Source of the DNA: Deltaproteobacteria bacterium
GTDB lineage: Bacteria; Desulfobacterota; Desulfobacteria; Desulfobacterales; JAFDCJ01
Direction of reading: 5' to 3'
DNA: 12,282 nt
Assembly: GCA_024277475.1 (NCBI GenBank)
Contig: JAJRVC010000582.1
Span: 1-12,282, forward strand
Made by a program: the position numbers and the translations under genes
Shown: in pieces, positions 1 through 7,904 of the stretch
Position numbering within the stretch: the stretch's first letter is position 1
Layout: each line of letters begins with the position of its first letter
Notes under the pieces: generated by a model
What the model was told of the DNA's origin: nothing
What the model saw: only the letters and a program-made list of their open reading frames with translations
The model's database searches: none

Positions 1-299
1 AGGTCCGTCTCTATAACCGGCTCTTTACCGTCGAACATCCGGACCGGGACAAGGATCAGGACTTCAAGACGTTCCTCAACCCCGAATCCCTCGAGGTCCT
101 GACGGACTGCATGCTCGAGCCCTCCCTGCAAAAGGCGACCCCTGCCGACCGCTTCCAGTTTGAACGCCAAGGTTATTTCTGCCTGGACAAACAGGACACG
201 ACCGCCGGCAAACCGGTCTTCAACCGGGTTGTCACCCTGCGCGACAGCTGGACCAAGATGAAGGAGAAGATGAAAAAAACACAGACACAAAAACCGTAA
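1..299 (+). CDS. glnS: Glutaminyl-tRNA synthetase, C-terminal fragment (5' end outside window)
   Basis: Open from base 3 in the frame ending with TAA at 297-299, about 98 residues. GlnRS charges tRNA-Gln with glutamine in the cytoplasm. The fragment contains LNPESLEVLTDC, EPSL, RFQFERQGYFC, KPVFNRVVTLRDSW, which I recognise as the end of the bacterial GlnRS anticodon-binding beta-barrel region; the same order of motifs ends the E. coli enzyme. The fragment finishes with a Lys-rich tail (KMKEKMKKTQTQK). An ATG at 111 exists but is internal, since the homology begins upstream of it. This is a housekeeping gene and marks the chromosomal edge of the accessory region. Only 84 bases separate it from the defence operon, and I see no clear terminator in that gap, so read-through into the operon is possible. 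Confidence 0.93.
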   Translation, partial: VRLYNRLFTVEHPDRDKDQDFKTFLNPESLEVLTDCMLEPSLQKATPADRFQFERQGYFCLDKQDTTAGKPVFNRVVTLRDSWTKMKEKMKKTQTQKP

Positions 300-383
300 T
301 CAAGCCTGGAAGTTCAGGAATAAGGCACTAAGGGCCAATAATCATCAATTTGCCCTAACCGCAATAGCACAAGAGAATAACCA

Positions 384-3300
384 ATGTTCTTAAAACAAGC
401 CTGTACACCTCGCCGGAGCGTCTTTAACAAAGATCGCCGTGATGTTGTTCTTGATCTCTACGATCTCTTTGAAGGTAACATCAGTGGTGAGGATTTTTTT
501 GATGAAAATTTTACTACCTCCGGTATGAAGACCTTGCTGGAAAAAACATTCAGCCGGTTGGGCGGGTCAAGTGGTCAGGCGTCCACTTTTCTTCTTAACC
601 AGGCCATGGGTGGCGGTAAAACCCATAATATGATCGCCTTGGGACTCCTGGCATCTAATCCCGGATTACGCAAAAAAATACTTGGTTCAACCGGTCCTGG
701 CCATCAACTTGGCGAGATAAAAGTTGTCGGCTTCAATGGACGGCAATCTGATGCACCCCTTGGGATTTGGGGCTCTATTGCCGACCAGCTCGGCAAAAAA
801 GAACAGTTCAAGGATTATTACTCGCCACTTCAGGCGCCTGGGGAGACAGCCTGGATTAACCTGCTCAAGGGTGAGCCTACCATCATCCTGCTGGATGAAC
901 TGCCGCCCTACATGGATTATGTCAAATCCAGCGTAATTGGGAACAGTGACCTTTCCGTGGTGACAACCACCGCTCTTGCCAACCTGCTGGTGGCCGTCAA
1001 TAAGGCGGAACTGACCAATGTCTGCGTTGTTATCTCCGACCTGACTGCATCGTACGGGGGAGGAACAGATCAGCTGAACAAGGCCCTGTCTAACCTGCAA
1101 AAGGAAACCAACCGTTCAGCCCTGCGTATTGAGCCGGTCAACCCCCATGGTGATGAGCTGTATCACATCCTGCGCACCCGGCTCTTCGAACAGTTGCCGG
1201 ATAACGAAACCATCAAGGCGGTAGCCAATGAATATGCCAAAGCCGTTCGTGATGCCAGGGAGATGGATGTTACCAACGCCTCACCGGATTCCTATGCAGC
1301 CCAGCTTATAGAGTCCTACCCGTTCCATTTCTCCATCCGAGACCTCTATGGCAGGTTCAAAGAAAACCCCGGTTTTCAACAGACCCGTGGTCTCATCCGA
1401 ATGATGCGGATTATTATCTCCAATATGTATGATACTGGTCGGGCCGATGAGGTCAAGCTGGTACACCCATACGACCTGGATCTGAATAATGACGAGGTGT
1501 TTTCTGAGATAAAGTCTATCAATCCGACCCTGAGTGAAGCCATCACCCATGATATTGCCAAAGAAGGCCATTCCGTTGCGGAAGAACTGGATAAAAAACT
1601 CGGCTCAAACACAGATGCCCAGGATGTTTGCAAGCTGCTCCTTGTGGCTTCTCTTGCCAATATTCCAGGGGCAACACATGGATTGCGCGAAAGTGATATT
1701 ATGGCCTTCCTCTGTATGCCGGGCCGTGATATCTCCAAGGTAAAAAAGAGTATCGTTGATTCTTTGCCGATGCAGGCCTGGTATCTTCATACCAGCCGGG
1801 ACGGCCGTCTCTACTTCAAGAACACCCAGAACCTGGCGGCAAAACTTCACTCTCTTGCTGAATCGTACAACAAAGAATCATGCATCAAGGAGTTGCGTAA
1901 GTATCTTGCCACTCTGTTTTCACCAAGCCTGAAAGATTGTTATCAGAAGGTAGAGATCTTAGCAGGTATTGACGAGGTACGCATTGAAGCAGATAAGATC
2001 ATCCTGGTGATCACAGAGCCGACTATTGAGCCCAATGCCATCTCAAGACTCAGTCCCGAATGGCACAGGTTTGCTGAAGATATCGAGTATAAGAACAGGA
2101 TTGTTTTCCTTACCGGCAGCCATGATACCCTGAGCCGGATAATTGAGCAGGCAGCCCAGCGTAAAGCGATTATTTCCATCCTGGCGGATTTTGATGCAGA
2201 GCGGCTTGCCGACAACGACCCTCAACGGCAACGGGCATTGATCAGCCAGGACAAGATCATGCTCAGTCTGCGTAGTGCCATTCAGGAAACCTTTACCACC
2301 CTGTCCTACCCGTCAAAAAACGGGTTTCGCTCCACCGACTGCCGTATCCAGTTCCATGATAACCAGTTTGATGGCGAACAGTTGATCCGTGATACCCTGG
2401 AAAAGCTGCAGAAATTCACCAATGATGTCTCCAGCGATACCTTTCGTAAAAAATGTGAAGCACGGCTATTTGGCGGCCAGCAGACGGCCCAATGGTCTGA
2501 AATCAAACGACGGGCGGCTACTCTCACCACCTGGCAGTTCCATCGTCCAGATGCCCTGGAAATCCTGAGGCGCACGGCAATCAGCCAGGATTACTGGCGT
2601 GATGAAGGCGGGTATATTAATAAAGGCCCGTTCCCCCCACCCGATACCGAGGTTCGAGTACAGATGCTCAGCCGTGACCCGGCAACGGGGGAGGTTTCTT
2701 TAAAGGTAACCCCGGTTCATGGCGACACGGTTTATTATGAAACCGGTGAGAGTGAACCAACATCAGCTTCCGGCAGGATAGACTCTTTAAACAATTTTAA
2801 GACCAGTGAGCTGCAACTTACCTTTCTCTGTATTGATTCGACAGGAGAACATAGTACCGGTGCAGCGGACAAGTGGCGAAACAGCATCAATCTTAAGCAC
2901 AGGGTCTACCAGCAAGGCACTGACTGGATGGTGGAACTGGAGGCCTACCCCAGGGGCGCTATACGATACACAACAGATGGTTCCGACCCGAAAGGATTTG
3001 GTGCCGCGTATGACGGACCCTTTCCCGTTACAGAGGAGTGTCCTTTTGTCCTGGCAATTGCCGGGCAGAACGGAGTTGCCTCGGCCCTGGAAAAGATAAA
3101 CGTTAGACAGTATATCACCAAAGAGGTCAAGGTCGCCCCTGCACGGCCGGTAACATGGCAGCACCGTCATGCAAATCTTACCGCCAGATCAGCTTTTGAG
3201 TTTATGGAGCGGCTAGGCAAGTTCCAGGCAACCGCCTATGGCGTAACCATTGACGTCCAGGCCAATGATAATAAACAGGAAATCAATTACGCCAGTGCCG

Positions 3301-3479
3301 AATCCTTTGGCCTGCAGGGAGAAGAGTTTGAGAAGCTGGTCAAGCAGCTCCAGAGTACCATGCAAGGCAGTCAGGTTTTTCTGACCATTGAACGTCTGCG
3401 GTTTGCCCGGGGGCAGCAATTACTTGACTGGATTGCCGAGGCCAAAAGCAAACTCCAGCCCGGTGAGGTTGATCAGTGA
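384..3479 (+). CDS. DUF499-family P-loop ATPase of a defence operon
   Basis: A 1031-residue predicted cytoplasmic ATPase, first gene of the operon. Start ATG 384 has a weak AAGAGA 7 bases upstream. Residues 72-81 (NQAMGGGKTH) form a Walker A loop with K79/T80; residues 166-177 (TIILLDELPPYM) form Walker B with D171-E172. The N-terminal pattern (FEG.IS..DFFDENF, then the GGGKTH P-loop) is what I know from the DUF499 family. Near residues 845-900 is a small beta domain with IRYTTDGSDP (about 860-869) followed by YDGPFPV, matching the chitobiase/hexosaminidase C-terminal FN3-like repeat, often a binding or spacer module. No signal peptide or membrane segment is visible. The stop overlaps the GTG start of the next gene by 4 bases (GTGA), implying translational coupling. 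By analogy with BrxC/PglY-like ATPases it probably powers or gates DNA sensing; that role is inference. The family call rests on motif recognition, without a search. Confidence 0.85.
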   Translation: MFLKQACTPRRSVFNKDRRDVVLDLYDLFEGNISGEDFFDENFTTSGMKTLLEKTFSRLGGSSGQASTFLLNQAMGGGKTHNMIALGLLASNPGLRKKILGSTGPGHQLGEIKVVGFNGRQSDAPLGIWGSIADQLGKKEQFKDYYSPLQAPGETAWINLLKGEPTIILLDELPPYMDYVKSSVIGNSDLSVVTTTALANLLVAVNKAELTNVCVVISDLTASYGGGTDQLNKALSNLQKETNRSALRIEPVNPHGDELYHILRTRLFEQLPDNETIKAVANEYAKAVRDAREMDVTNASPDSYAAQLIESYPFHFSIRDLYGRFKENPGFQQTRGLIRMMRIIISNMYDTGRADEVKLVHPYDLDLNNDEVFSEIKSINPTLSEAITHDIAKEGHSVAEELDKKLGSNTDAQDVCKLLLVASLANIPGATHGLRESDIMAFLCMPGRDISKVKKSIVDSLPMQAWYLHTSRDGRLYFKNTQNLAAKLHSLAESYNKESCIKELRKYLATLFSPSLKDCYQKVEILAGIDEVRIEADKIILVITEPTIEPNAISRLSPEWHRFAEDIEYKNRIVFLTGSHDTLSRIIEQAAQRKAIISILADFDAERLADNDPQRQRALISQDKIMLSLRSAIQETFTTLSYPSKNGFRSTDCRIQFHDNQFDGEQLIRDTLEKLQKFTNDVSSDTFRKKCEARLFGGQQTAQWSEIKRRAATLTTWQFHRPDALEILRRTAISQDYWRDEGGYINKGPFPPPDTEVRVQMLSRDPATGEVSLKVTPVHGDTVYYETGESEPTSASGRIDSLNNFKTSELQLTFLCIDSTGEHSTGAADKWRNSINLKHRVYQQGTDWMVELEAYPRGAIRYTTDGSDPKGFGAAYDGPFPVTEECPFVLAIAGQNGVASALEKINVRQYITKEVKVAPARPVTWQHRHANLTARSAFEFMERLGKFQATAYGVTIDVQANDNKQEINYASAESFGLQGEEFEKLVKQLQSTMQGSQVFLTIERLRFARGQQLLDWIAEAKSKLQPGEVDQ

Positions 3480-4120
3480 TTCAGAAGTCAGAAGTCAGAA
3501 GTCAGAGGACAGAGAAAAAACCGAAAAAGAAAAAAGTGTTGGGCTTTGGCTTTATTCCTGAGCAAAGTGAGCATTTTTTTCTTGTAACAGTTCCCGCTTC
3601 CCGGGCTAAGCAGGCCGAGGTGTATATTTCAGAACACTTCAGGTGGAAGCAACCGGAGAAAGGTGAGGAGATCCCAATCAGCTTTAATGATGAGGATGCT
3701 CAATTAAAGGTTATTCTTCCCCGCCGCTATTGGGATGAGATTGCCGAAGAGGTCAAGGCGGAGTTTAACCGTCGTCTCCGCGCTTTGGGGATCAAGACTG
3801 ACAAATGGCTCAAAAAAGGGCAGATCCCGGTTGAGCGATCTCTTGGCAAGGAGCTGGTTCTCCTGGCCTGGGCCATTGAGGAGAGTGACCCCTTTCTTAT
3901 CAGTAATGCCATCAGGAACTGGCTGGGCCTTGTGCCGGAAGAACGCTGGTGGCTCTACACCATGACCAATGCCTCCACCGGCCATGCAGTGAATGATAAA
4001 GGGAAAGGATGGCGCAAGGCGGTACGTTTTGCCCTGACCGAGAATCCGGTTTCTGAAAGTGGGCAGGAGACAATGCGCAGGCGGCAGTTGGGAGGATTGT
4101 TTGATGTTATGGGGGGATAA
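3476..4120 (+). CDS. DUF3780-like small partner protein
   Basis: A 214-residue soluble protein starting with GTG at 3476, inside the stop of the ATPase gene (GTGA overlap) with a GGTGAGG ribosome site about 6-7 bases upstream. I recognise it as probably DUF3780, a family I remember only from operons with DUF499 and DUF1156 proteins; its biochemical role is unknown to me. The first 20 residues are atypical: they are encoded by a 7-nt tandem repeat (3481-3508) and then a Lys run (KKPKKKK), so the conserved protein likely begins near LGFGFIPEQSEHFF (about residue 22). The body has aromatic, charged segments such as RNWLGLVPEERWWLY and ends in a short basic/Gly stretch. No nuclease or ATPase motif is visible. 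The position between the ATPase and the methyltransferase suggests a structural or adaptor subunit. An alternative start downstream of the repeat cannot be excluded. Confidence 0.72.
   Translation: MIQKSEVRSQRTEKKPKKKKVLGFGFIPEQSEHFFLVTVPASRAKQAEVYISEHFRWKQPEKGEEIPISFNDEDAQLKVILPRRYWDEIAEEVKAEFNRRLRALGIKTDKWLKKGQIPVERSLGKELVLLAWAIEESDPFLISNAIRNWLGLVPEERWWLYTMTNASTGHAVNDKGKGWRKAVRFALTENPVSESGQETMRRRQLGGLFDVMGG
3481..3508 (+). repeat. Heptanucleotide tandem repeat, unit TCAGAAG
   Basis: Three exact copies of TCAGAAG (3481-3487, 3488-3494, 3495-3501) and a fourth with one change (TCAGAGG, 3502-3508), followed by a related ACAGAG. It lies at the junction of the ATPase and DUF3780 genes, within the first codons of the latter. 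Because 7 is not a multiple of 3, the unit is read in all three phases, giving the sequence KSEVRSQ. Copy-number change would shift the reading frame of the DUF3780 protein. Confidence 0.9.
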
Positions 4121-4158
4121 TTGGCAGTCAATGTACAGTGAATTTCGGGAGGATCAGC

Positions 4159-4386
4159 ATGGAAAGAGTTGAGTTACCTTTGTCAGAATTCACCTATGAA
4201 CAGAAGCTTGATCTGTTGGAAACACTTTGGGATGATCTGGTAAGGGATAAAAAAATTTACAAGTCGCCCTCCTGGCATGAGGACGTTCTGAAAGATCGTG
4301 AGGAAGCTCTGCAAGCCGGCAAAGTAAAATTTTCCGATTGGGAAGAAGCAAAAGAGCGGATCAAGCGGAATGTTTCATGCAAATAA
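4159..4386 (+). CDS. Type II antitoxin, addiction-module component family (TA pair 1)
   Basis: A 75-residue acidic/charged protein. I chose ATG 4159 because GGGAGG at 4147-4152 sits 6 bases upstream; an in-frame GTG at 4138 would add 7 residues and place that site inside the gene. The sequence pattern (LLETLWDDL, SPSWHEDVL, REEAL.AGK.KFSDWEEAK) matches the putative addiction module component family (Unstab_antitox type), antitoxins that bind and neutralise RelE/ParE-fold toxins and usually autoregulate transcription. It is followed by its toxin with a 10-base overlap, the usual TA order. It is a paralogue of the antitoxin at 7698: both share LWD.L, SP.WH.DVL, and a G.KF motif at similar spacing. 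It lies 38 bases behind the DUF3780 gene and in the same direction, so it is probably carried on the defence transcript. Confidence 0.85.
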   Translation: MERVELPLSEFTYEQKLDLLETLWDDLVRDKKIYKSPSWHEDVLKDREEALQAGKVKFSDWEEAKERIKRNVSCK

Positions 4387-4676
4387 AGATTCTTGATCCT
4401 GCGGAGAGGGATCTTGAAAATGCATATCTCTTTTATGAGCAGCGGGCACAAGGGCTTGGCACTTATTTTCTTGACGCACTCTATACAGACATCGATTCTC
4501 TGTCGTTTTTCGGGGGAATTCATCACAAAATATTTGGATATTATCGACTTCTGTCCAGACGTTTTCCCTTTGCCGTGTATTACCGGATAACCGACAATAT
4601 GATTTTTATAACAGCAGTTCTCGATTGTCGGCAAAGTCCCAGCTGGATAAGAGAAAGGTTAATGGGGAACAAATAA
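4377..4676 (+). CDS. RelE/ParE-type toxin (TA pair 1, apparently intact)
   Basis: A 99-residue protein starting at ATG 4377 inside the antitoxin's last codons; an upstream in-frame start at 4338 would overlap the antitoxin far more and is less likely. The fold markers are those of the RelE/ParE superfamily: AERDLENAYLFYEQ in helix 1, then GTYFLDALYTDIDSL, GYYRLLSRRFPFAVYYRI and a last strand with ITAVLDCRQSPSWI. ParE members poison DNA gyrase and RelE members cleave mRNA on the ribosome; which applies here cannot be read from the sequence. The reading frame is complete. It aligns along its whole length with the broken toxin at 7901-8208 (shared FYEQR, YF.D.L..DI.SL, GIH, G.YR.L..RFP..VYY). 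The stop is 2 bases before the methyltransferase start, so expression of the two is probably linked. Confidence 0.86.
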   Translation: MQIKILDPAERDLENAYLFYEQRAQGLGTYFLDALYTDIDSLSFFGGIHHKIFGYYRLLSRRFPFAVYYRITDNMIFITAVLDCRQSPSWIRERLMGNK

Positions 4677-4678
4677 AA

Positions 4679-7648
4679 ATGAACCAACATAAGAGATCTG
4701 CAAATTCACACTTCTCTACCCCCTGCCCCCTGTCCACTGCCAACTCCTTCATCGAAGAGCAGTTCCCGGTCTCCAAGGTCTCCAAGGAGAGTTACAAGGA
4801 AAGAAAAGCAGGCGCCAGTCAGACCCTGACCAGTCTTGGCAAATGGTGGGGCAGAAAGCCCCTGGTGCTGGTGCGGGCTGCTATTATCGGGATGTTGCTG
4901 CCGGTTTCAGGCGACCCGCAAAAGGATCGGGAGATCTTTCTCAAGATCATGACCATGGATGATGCAGGTCTATGGCAGAGGCGGTCAAAATCCATCCCGG
5001 CCAAGGTATTGCAGACTCATTTGACTGAGGAAGAGTGGGATGAGCTCGTTTACGACAACGGGGGAAAGAAAAAAAGAACATGGTCAACCGGGTTAAGCCC
5101 CAAAAAAAAGGAAAAGGTATTGCACACGGTTTTTAACCGCATGTCCTATGATGAAAAGCTGACCTTCTGCGACCGACCGGAACAGATTGAGGGACCGTCC
5201 CTAAAGGCATGGCAGGAGATCAACGCCCATCTTGGCACCAATGCGGCCGGCCTGCAGGAGCTTGTCGTGGAGCTTGGTATTCGACGTTTCGGTCATGTGC
5301 CACGGGTGGGAGATGCTTTTTGTGGCGGCGGCTCTATTCCCTTTGAGGCGGCCCGGCTCGGCTGTGAGGCATACGGTTCTTACCTCAACCCGGTTGCCGC
5401 CCTTTTGACCTGGGCATCAATTCACCTGATCGGCGGCGGCGAGGAGGTGCAGCAACAGGTCAGGAAGGCCCAGGAGGCTGCCTTTGCGGCAGCGGATCAA
5501 CAGATTACCGAATGGGGTATTGAACATAATGACAAGGGCTGGCGGGCCGATGCCTATCTCTACTGTGTGGAGGCGAAATGCCCGGCCACCGGTCTGATGC
5601 TCCCCCTGGCGCCGTCCTGGGTTATCAGCGAAAAATATAATGTCTGTGCAGTGCTGAAACGAAATGACAGTCGTCAGGGCTATGATATTGAGATTATCAC
5701 CGGGGCAGACAAAGAAACCATGGCCATGGCAAAACAGGGAACCGTGCAAAACGGGAGAATGGTCTGTCCGGAGACCGGAGAGACCTTTTCCCTTACCTCC
5801 ATCCGTGGAGACCGTAAAGTTGATGGAAAAACAGTCTACGGGCTACGGCTCTGGGAAAACGATGATCTGGTGCCGAGACCCGACGATATCTTTCAGGAGC
5901 GGCTCTACTGTGTCCGCTGGGTGGAGACGTATCTGGAGGAAAACCGTCAGGGTGAACTGGTGGAGAAAATCCGCCGTCATTACTGCGCAGTGGATGCAGA
6001 TGATCTGGCACGGGAAAAAAAGGTTTTGATCCTGCTCAAGGAGCACTTTGCTGACTGGCAGGAGAAGGGTTTTATTCCGAGCCGGGTGATTGAACGGGGT
6101 TACAATACTGATCAGCCAATCCGTACACGAGGTTGGACGCATTGGCATCATTTGTTTAATCCGAGGCAGTTGCTGGTGCATGGAATTTTAGCCTACAATG
6201 GAATCAATAATTCAATTTATTCTTTACTTGATGTTGGAAAACTCGCTAATTCGGATTCACGGTTGACTATATGGTATTCGGCTGCTGGCAAAGAAAGTAT
6301 TTCTCAAACTTTTTCAAATCAGGCACTTAACCCTTTATTTACATACGGAGCTCGTAGCCTACCTTATTCATTTTCGATTTGGACGGAGTCCACTCGCAAA
6401 CTTATCCCATCAACTACCTTTTCAAAAAATAGTGAAATTGTACCAGCTGATGCTCGTTTACTAACGGGAGACATGGAATTCTGGCTTACAGACCCCCCGT
6501 ATGCCGATGCCATCAACTACCACGAACTAACTGATTTCTTCCTTGCCTGGTATGAAAAGCATCTTCCAAAAGCCTTCCCCGACTGGTACACGGACACAAA
6601 AAAAGCCCTGGCTGTCCGTGGCTCCGGTGAAGATTTCAAACGTTCCATGGTGGACTGCTATACCAATCTTACCAACCATATGCCGGACAACGGCCTGCAG
6701 CTTGTCATGTTCACCCACCAGGATGCCTCGGTCTGGGCCGATCTTGCCATGATTCTCTGGGCGGCTGGTCTTCGGGTAACCGCAGCCTGGACCATTGCCA
6801 CGGAAACCAGCTCCGGGCTGAAAAAAGGGAACTACGTCCAGGGTACAGTCCTTCTCGTCCTCCGCAAACGAACCGACAACAAAACCGCCTTCCTTGATGA
6901 ACTCTATCCGGAAATTGAAGACGAAGTACGAAACCAGCTCGACCAGATGCTGGCCCTGGATGATAAGGAAGATCCCAATTTTGCGGACACCGATTACCAG
7001 CTGGCCGCCTATGCCGCTGCCCTGCGGGTCCTCACCGGCTATAGTGAAATCGAAGGCCACGACATCAAGCATGAACTGTTCCGCCAGCGGCAGCACGGTG
7101 AAAAATCAGCCTTTGAGCAGGTCATTGACCGGGCCGTGGAGATCGCCTCCGACCATTTGGTTCCCAGGGGGCTGGAACAGCGGTACTGGAAAGTCCTGTC
7201 CGCCTCGGAACGGCTCTACCTCAAGGGACTTGAGCTGGAAAAACACAAGGAGGCCCGTTCCGGCGCGTACCAGGAGCTTGCCAAGGGCTTTGGAGTGCAG
7301 GACTATGCCGGCCTCTTCCATCAGGCCAGGGCCAATGACGTCCGCTTCAAGACCGGCAGTGAATTTAAAAAAACCGCCTTGGGCAGTGGCGAGTTCGGCT
7401 CTACCACCATGCGCAATATCCTCTTTGCCATTTACGAGACCGTGCGCACCGATGATGCCAGGCTGGGGTTAAACTGGCTGCGCCAGGAAGTCCCCACCTA
7501 CTGGGAGCAGCGCAAACAGATTGTGGCCATGCTGAGCTACCTCGCCGCCCTTGCCCACATCTCCCACATGACCCACTGGCAGAAAGATGCCGATGCCGCA
7601 GGGCGACTTGCCGGTGCGGTGGAAAATGACCATGAGGGCCGGTTATAA
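4679..7648 (+). CDS. DUF1156-family DNA methyltransferase
   Basis: A 989-residue predicted amino-methyltransferase. ATG 4679 has GGGGAAC upstream and lies 2 bases past the toxin stop; a TTG at 4625 would extend it into the toxin gene and is not preferred. The N-terminal DUF1156 signature is visible at about 26-75: FPVSKVSKESYKERKAG, then SLGKWWGRKPL (52-62). SAM-binding motif I is D212-A-F-C-G-G-G-S (212-219) followed by EAARLG; catalytic motif IV is D605-P-P-Y (605-608). DPPY is typical of N6-adenine enzymes, though N4-cytosine cannot be excluded. Motif I ahead of a distant motif IV, with a long middle region, fits a large self-contained enzyme that carries its own target recognition. C301 (KCPATG) and C363 (VCPETG) look like a degenerate zinc ribbon. 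Residues roughly 500-600 are encoded by a much A+T-richer segment. It presumably marks host DNA so the operon's effectors ignore it (inference from BREX/DISARM logic). Confidence 0.88.
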   Translation: MNQHKRSANSHFSTPCPLSTANSFIEEQFPVSKVSKESYKERKAGASQTLTSLGKWWGRKPLVLVRAAIIGMLLPVSGDPQKDREIFLKIMTMDDAGLWQRRSKSIPAKVLQTHLTEEEWDELVYDNGGKKKRTWSTGLSPKKKEKVLHTVFNRMSYDEKLTFCDRPEQIEGPSLKAWQEINAHLGTNAAGLQELVVELGIRRFGHVPRVGDAFCGGGSIPFEAARLGCEAYGSYLNPVAALLTWASIHLIGGGEEVQQQVRKAQEAAFAAADQQITEWGIEHNDKGWRADAYLYCVEAKCPATGLMLPLAPSWVISEKYNVCAVLKRNDSRQGYDIEIITGADKETMAMAKQGTVQNGRMVCPETGETFSLTSIRGDRKVDGKTVYGLRLWENDDLVPRPDDIFQERLYCVRWVETYLEENRQGELVEKIRRHYCAVDADDLAREKKVLILLKEHFADWQEKGFIPSRVIERGYNTDQPIRTRGWTHWHHLFNPRQLLVHGILAYNGINNSIYSLLDVGKLANSDSRLTIWYSAAGKESISQTFSNQALNPLFTYGARSLPYSFSIWTESTRKLIPSTTFSKNSEIVPADARLLTGDMEFWLTDPPYADAINYHELTDFFLAWYEKHLPKAFPDWYTDTKKALAVRGSGEDFKRSMVDCYTNLTNHMPDNGLQLVMFTHQDASVWADLAMILWAAGLRVTAAWTIATETSSGLKKGNYVQGTVLLVLRKRTDNKTAFLDELYPEIEDEVRNQLDQMLALDDKEDPNFADTDYQLAAYAAALRVLTGYSEIEGHDIKHELFRQRQHGEKSAFEQVIDRAVEIASDHLVPRGLEQRYWKVLSASERLYLKGLELEKHKEARSGAYQELAKGFGVQDYAGLFHQARANDVRFKTGSEFKKTALGSGEFGSTTMRNILFAIYETVRTDDARLGLNWLRQEVPTYWEQRKQIVAMLSYLAALAHISHMTHWQKDADAAGRLAGAVENDHEGRL
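4719..4746 (+). repeat. Heptad-periodic C-rich repeat at methyltransferase 5' end
   Basis: CCCCCTG (4719-4725), CCCCCTG (4726-4732), TCCACTG (4733-4739), CCAACTC (4740-4746): two exact and two diverged 7-nt units. It sits just inside the methyltransferase gene, before the conserved DUF1156 region, and encodes the non-conserved STPCPLSTANS stretch. This is the second of three gene junctions in this operon that carry 7-nt periodic DNA. Confidence 0.75.
6181..6480 (+). other. A+T-rich mosaic segment inside the methyltransferase gene
   Basis: A hand count gives 112 G or C in these 300 bases (about 37 percent), against 31/60 in 6121-6180 and 30/60 in 6481-6540. The change is abrupt on both sides and coincides with a switch to A/T-ending codons. 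The frame stays open and the protein still looks like family sequence (SNQALNPLFTYGARSLPYS), ending just before the DPPY motif. It looks like a recombined block from a donor with different composition. The edges are approximate. Confidence 0.7.
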
Positions 7649-7658
7649 TACGGTATGC

Positions 7659-7686
7659 ACTACCCACTATCAACTCTCAACTCAAT
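7659..7686 (+). repeat. Heptad-periodic repeat before TA pair 2
   Basis: ACTACCC (7659-7665), ACTATCA (7666-7672), ACTCTCA (7673-7679), ACTCAAT (7680-7686): four diverged 7-nt units sharing ACT at each start. It fills most of the 49-base gap between the methyltransferase stop and the second antitoxin and ends at that gene's ribosome site. It is non-coding here. Confidence 0.7.
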
Positions 7687-7697
7687 AAGGAGATGCC

Positions 7698-7904
7698 ATG
7701 AATACTCTTGAAATTGAAAAGATGAGTACCGCCCAGCGACTTCAAGCCATGGAAATTCTTTGGGACGCCTTGCTGCATGAAGAAGTCGAAATTGAATCTC
7801 CCGGATGGCACAGGGATGTCCTGACGGAAAGAAAAGCACGGATTGCCAATGGTGATGCGAAATTTCTTTCCTTGAAAGAGTTGAAAGCGGGACGCAATGC
7901 ATGA
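7698..7904 (+). CDS. Type II antitoxin, addiction-module component family (TA pair 2)
   Basis: A 68-residue protein from ATG 7698 with AAGGAG at 7687-7692, 5 bases upstream. It contains AQRLQAMEILWDALL, then SPGWHRDVLTERKARI and GDAKFLSLKELK, the same family pattern as the antitoxin at 4159 but clearly diverged, so the two pairs are paralogous rather than a recent duplication. It would bind and block a RelE/ParE-fold toxin. Its own toxin gene begins with a 4-base ATGA overlap but is frameshifted, leaving this antitoxin without an intact cognate partner in the window. It could be a decaying remnant, or could still act as an antitoxin towards the toxin of pair 1 or another toxin; the sequence does not decide. 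Confidence 0.83.
   Translation: MNTLEIEKMSTAQRLQAMEILWDALLHEEVEIESPGWHRDVLTERKARIANGDAKFLSLKELKAGRNA

Noticed and set aside
300..383. Possible promoter (AATAAT at 337-342) before the ATPase gene
   Set aside because: The -10-like box is reasonable but no acceptable -35 box is present at the right distance; not strong enough to annotate.
6527..7096. A 189-codon minus-strand open frame
   Set aside because: Antisense to the methyltransferase coding region around and after DPPY, with no recognisable domain; treated as a shadow.
3481..7686. CRISPR array
   Set aside because: The repeats are 7-nt tandem units without spacers and differ from site to site; no direct repeats of 23-40 bases with regular spacing are present.
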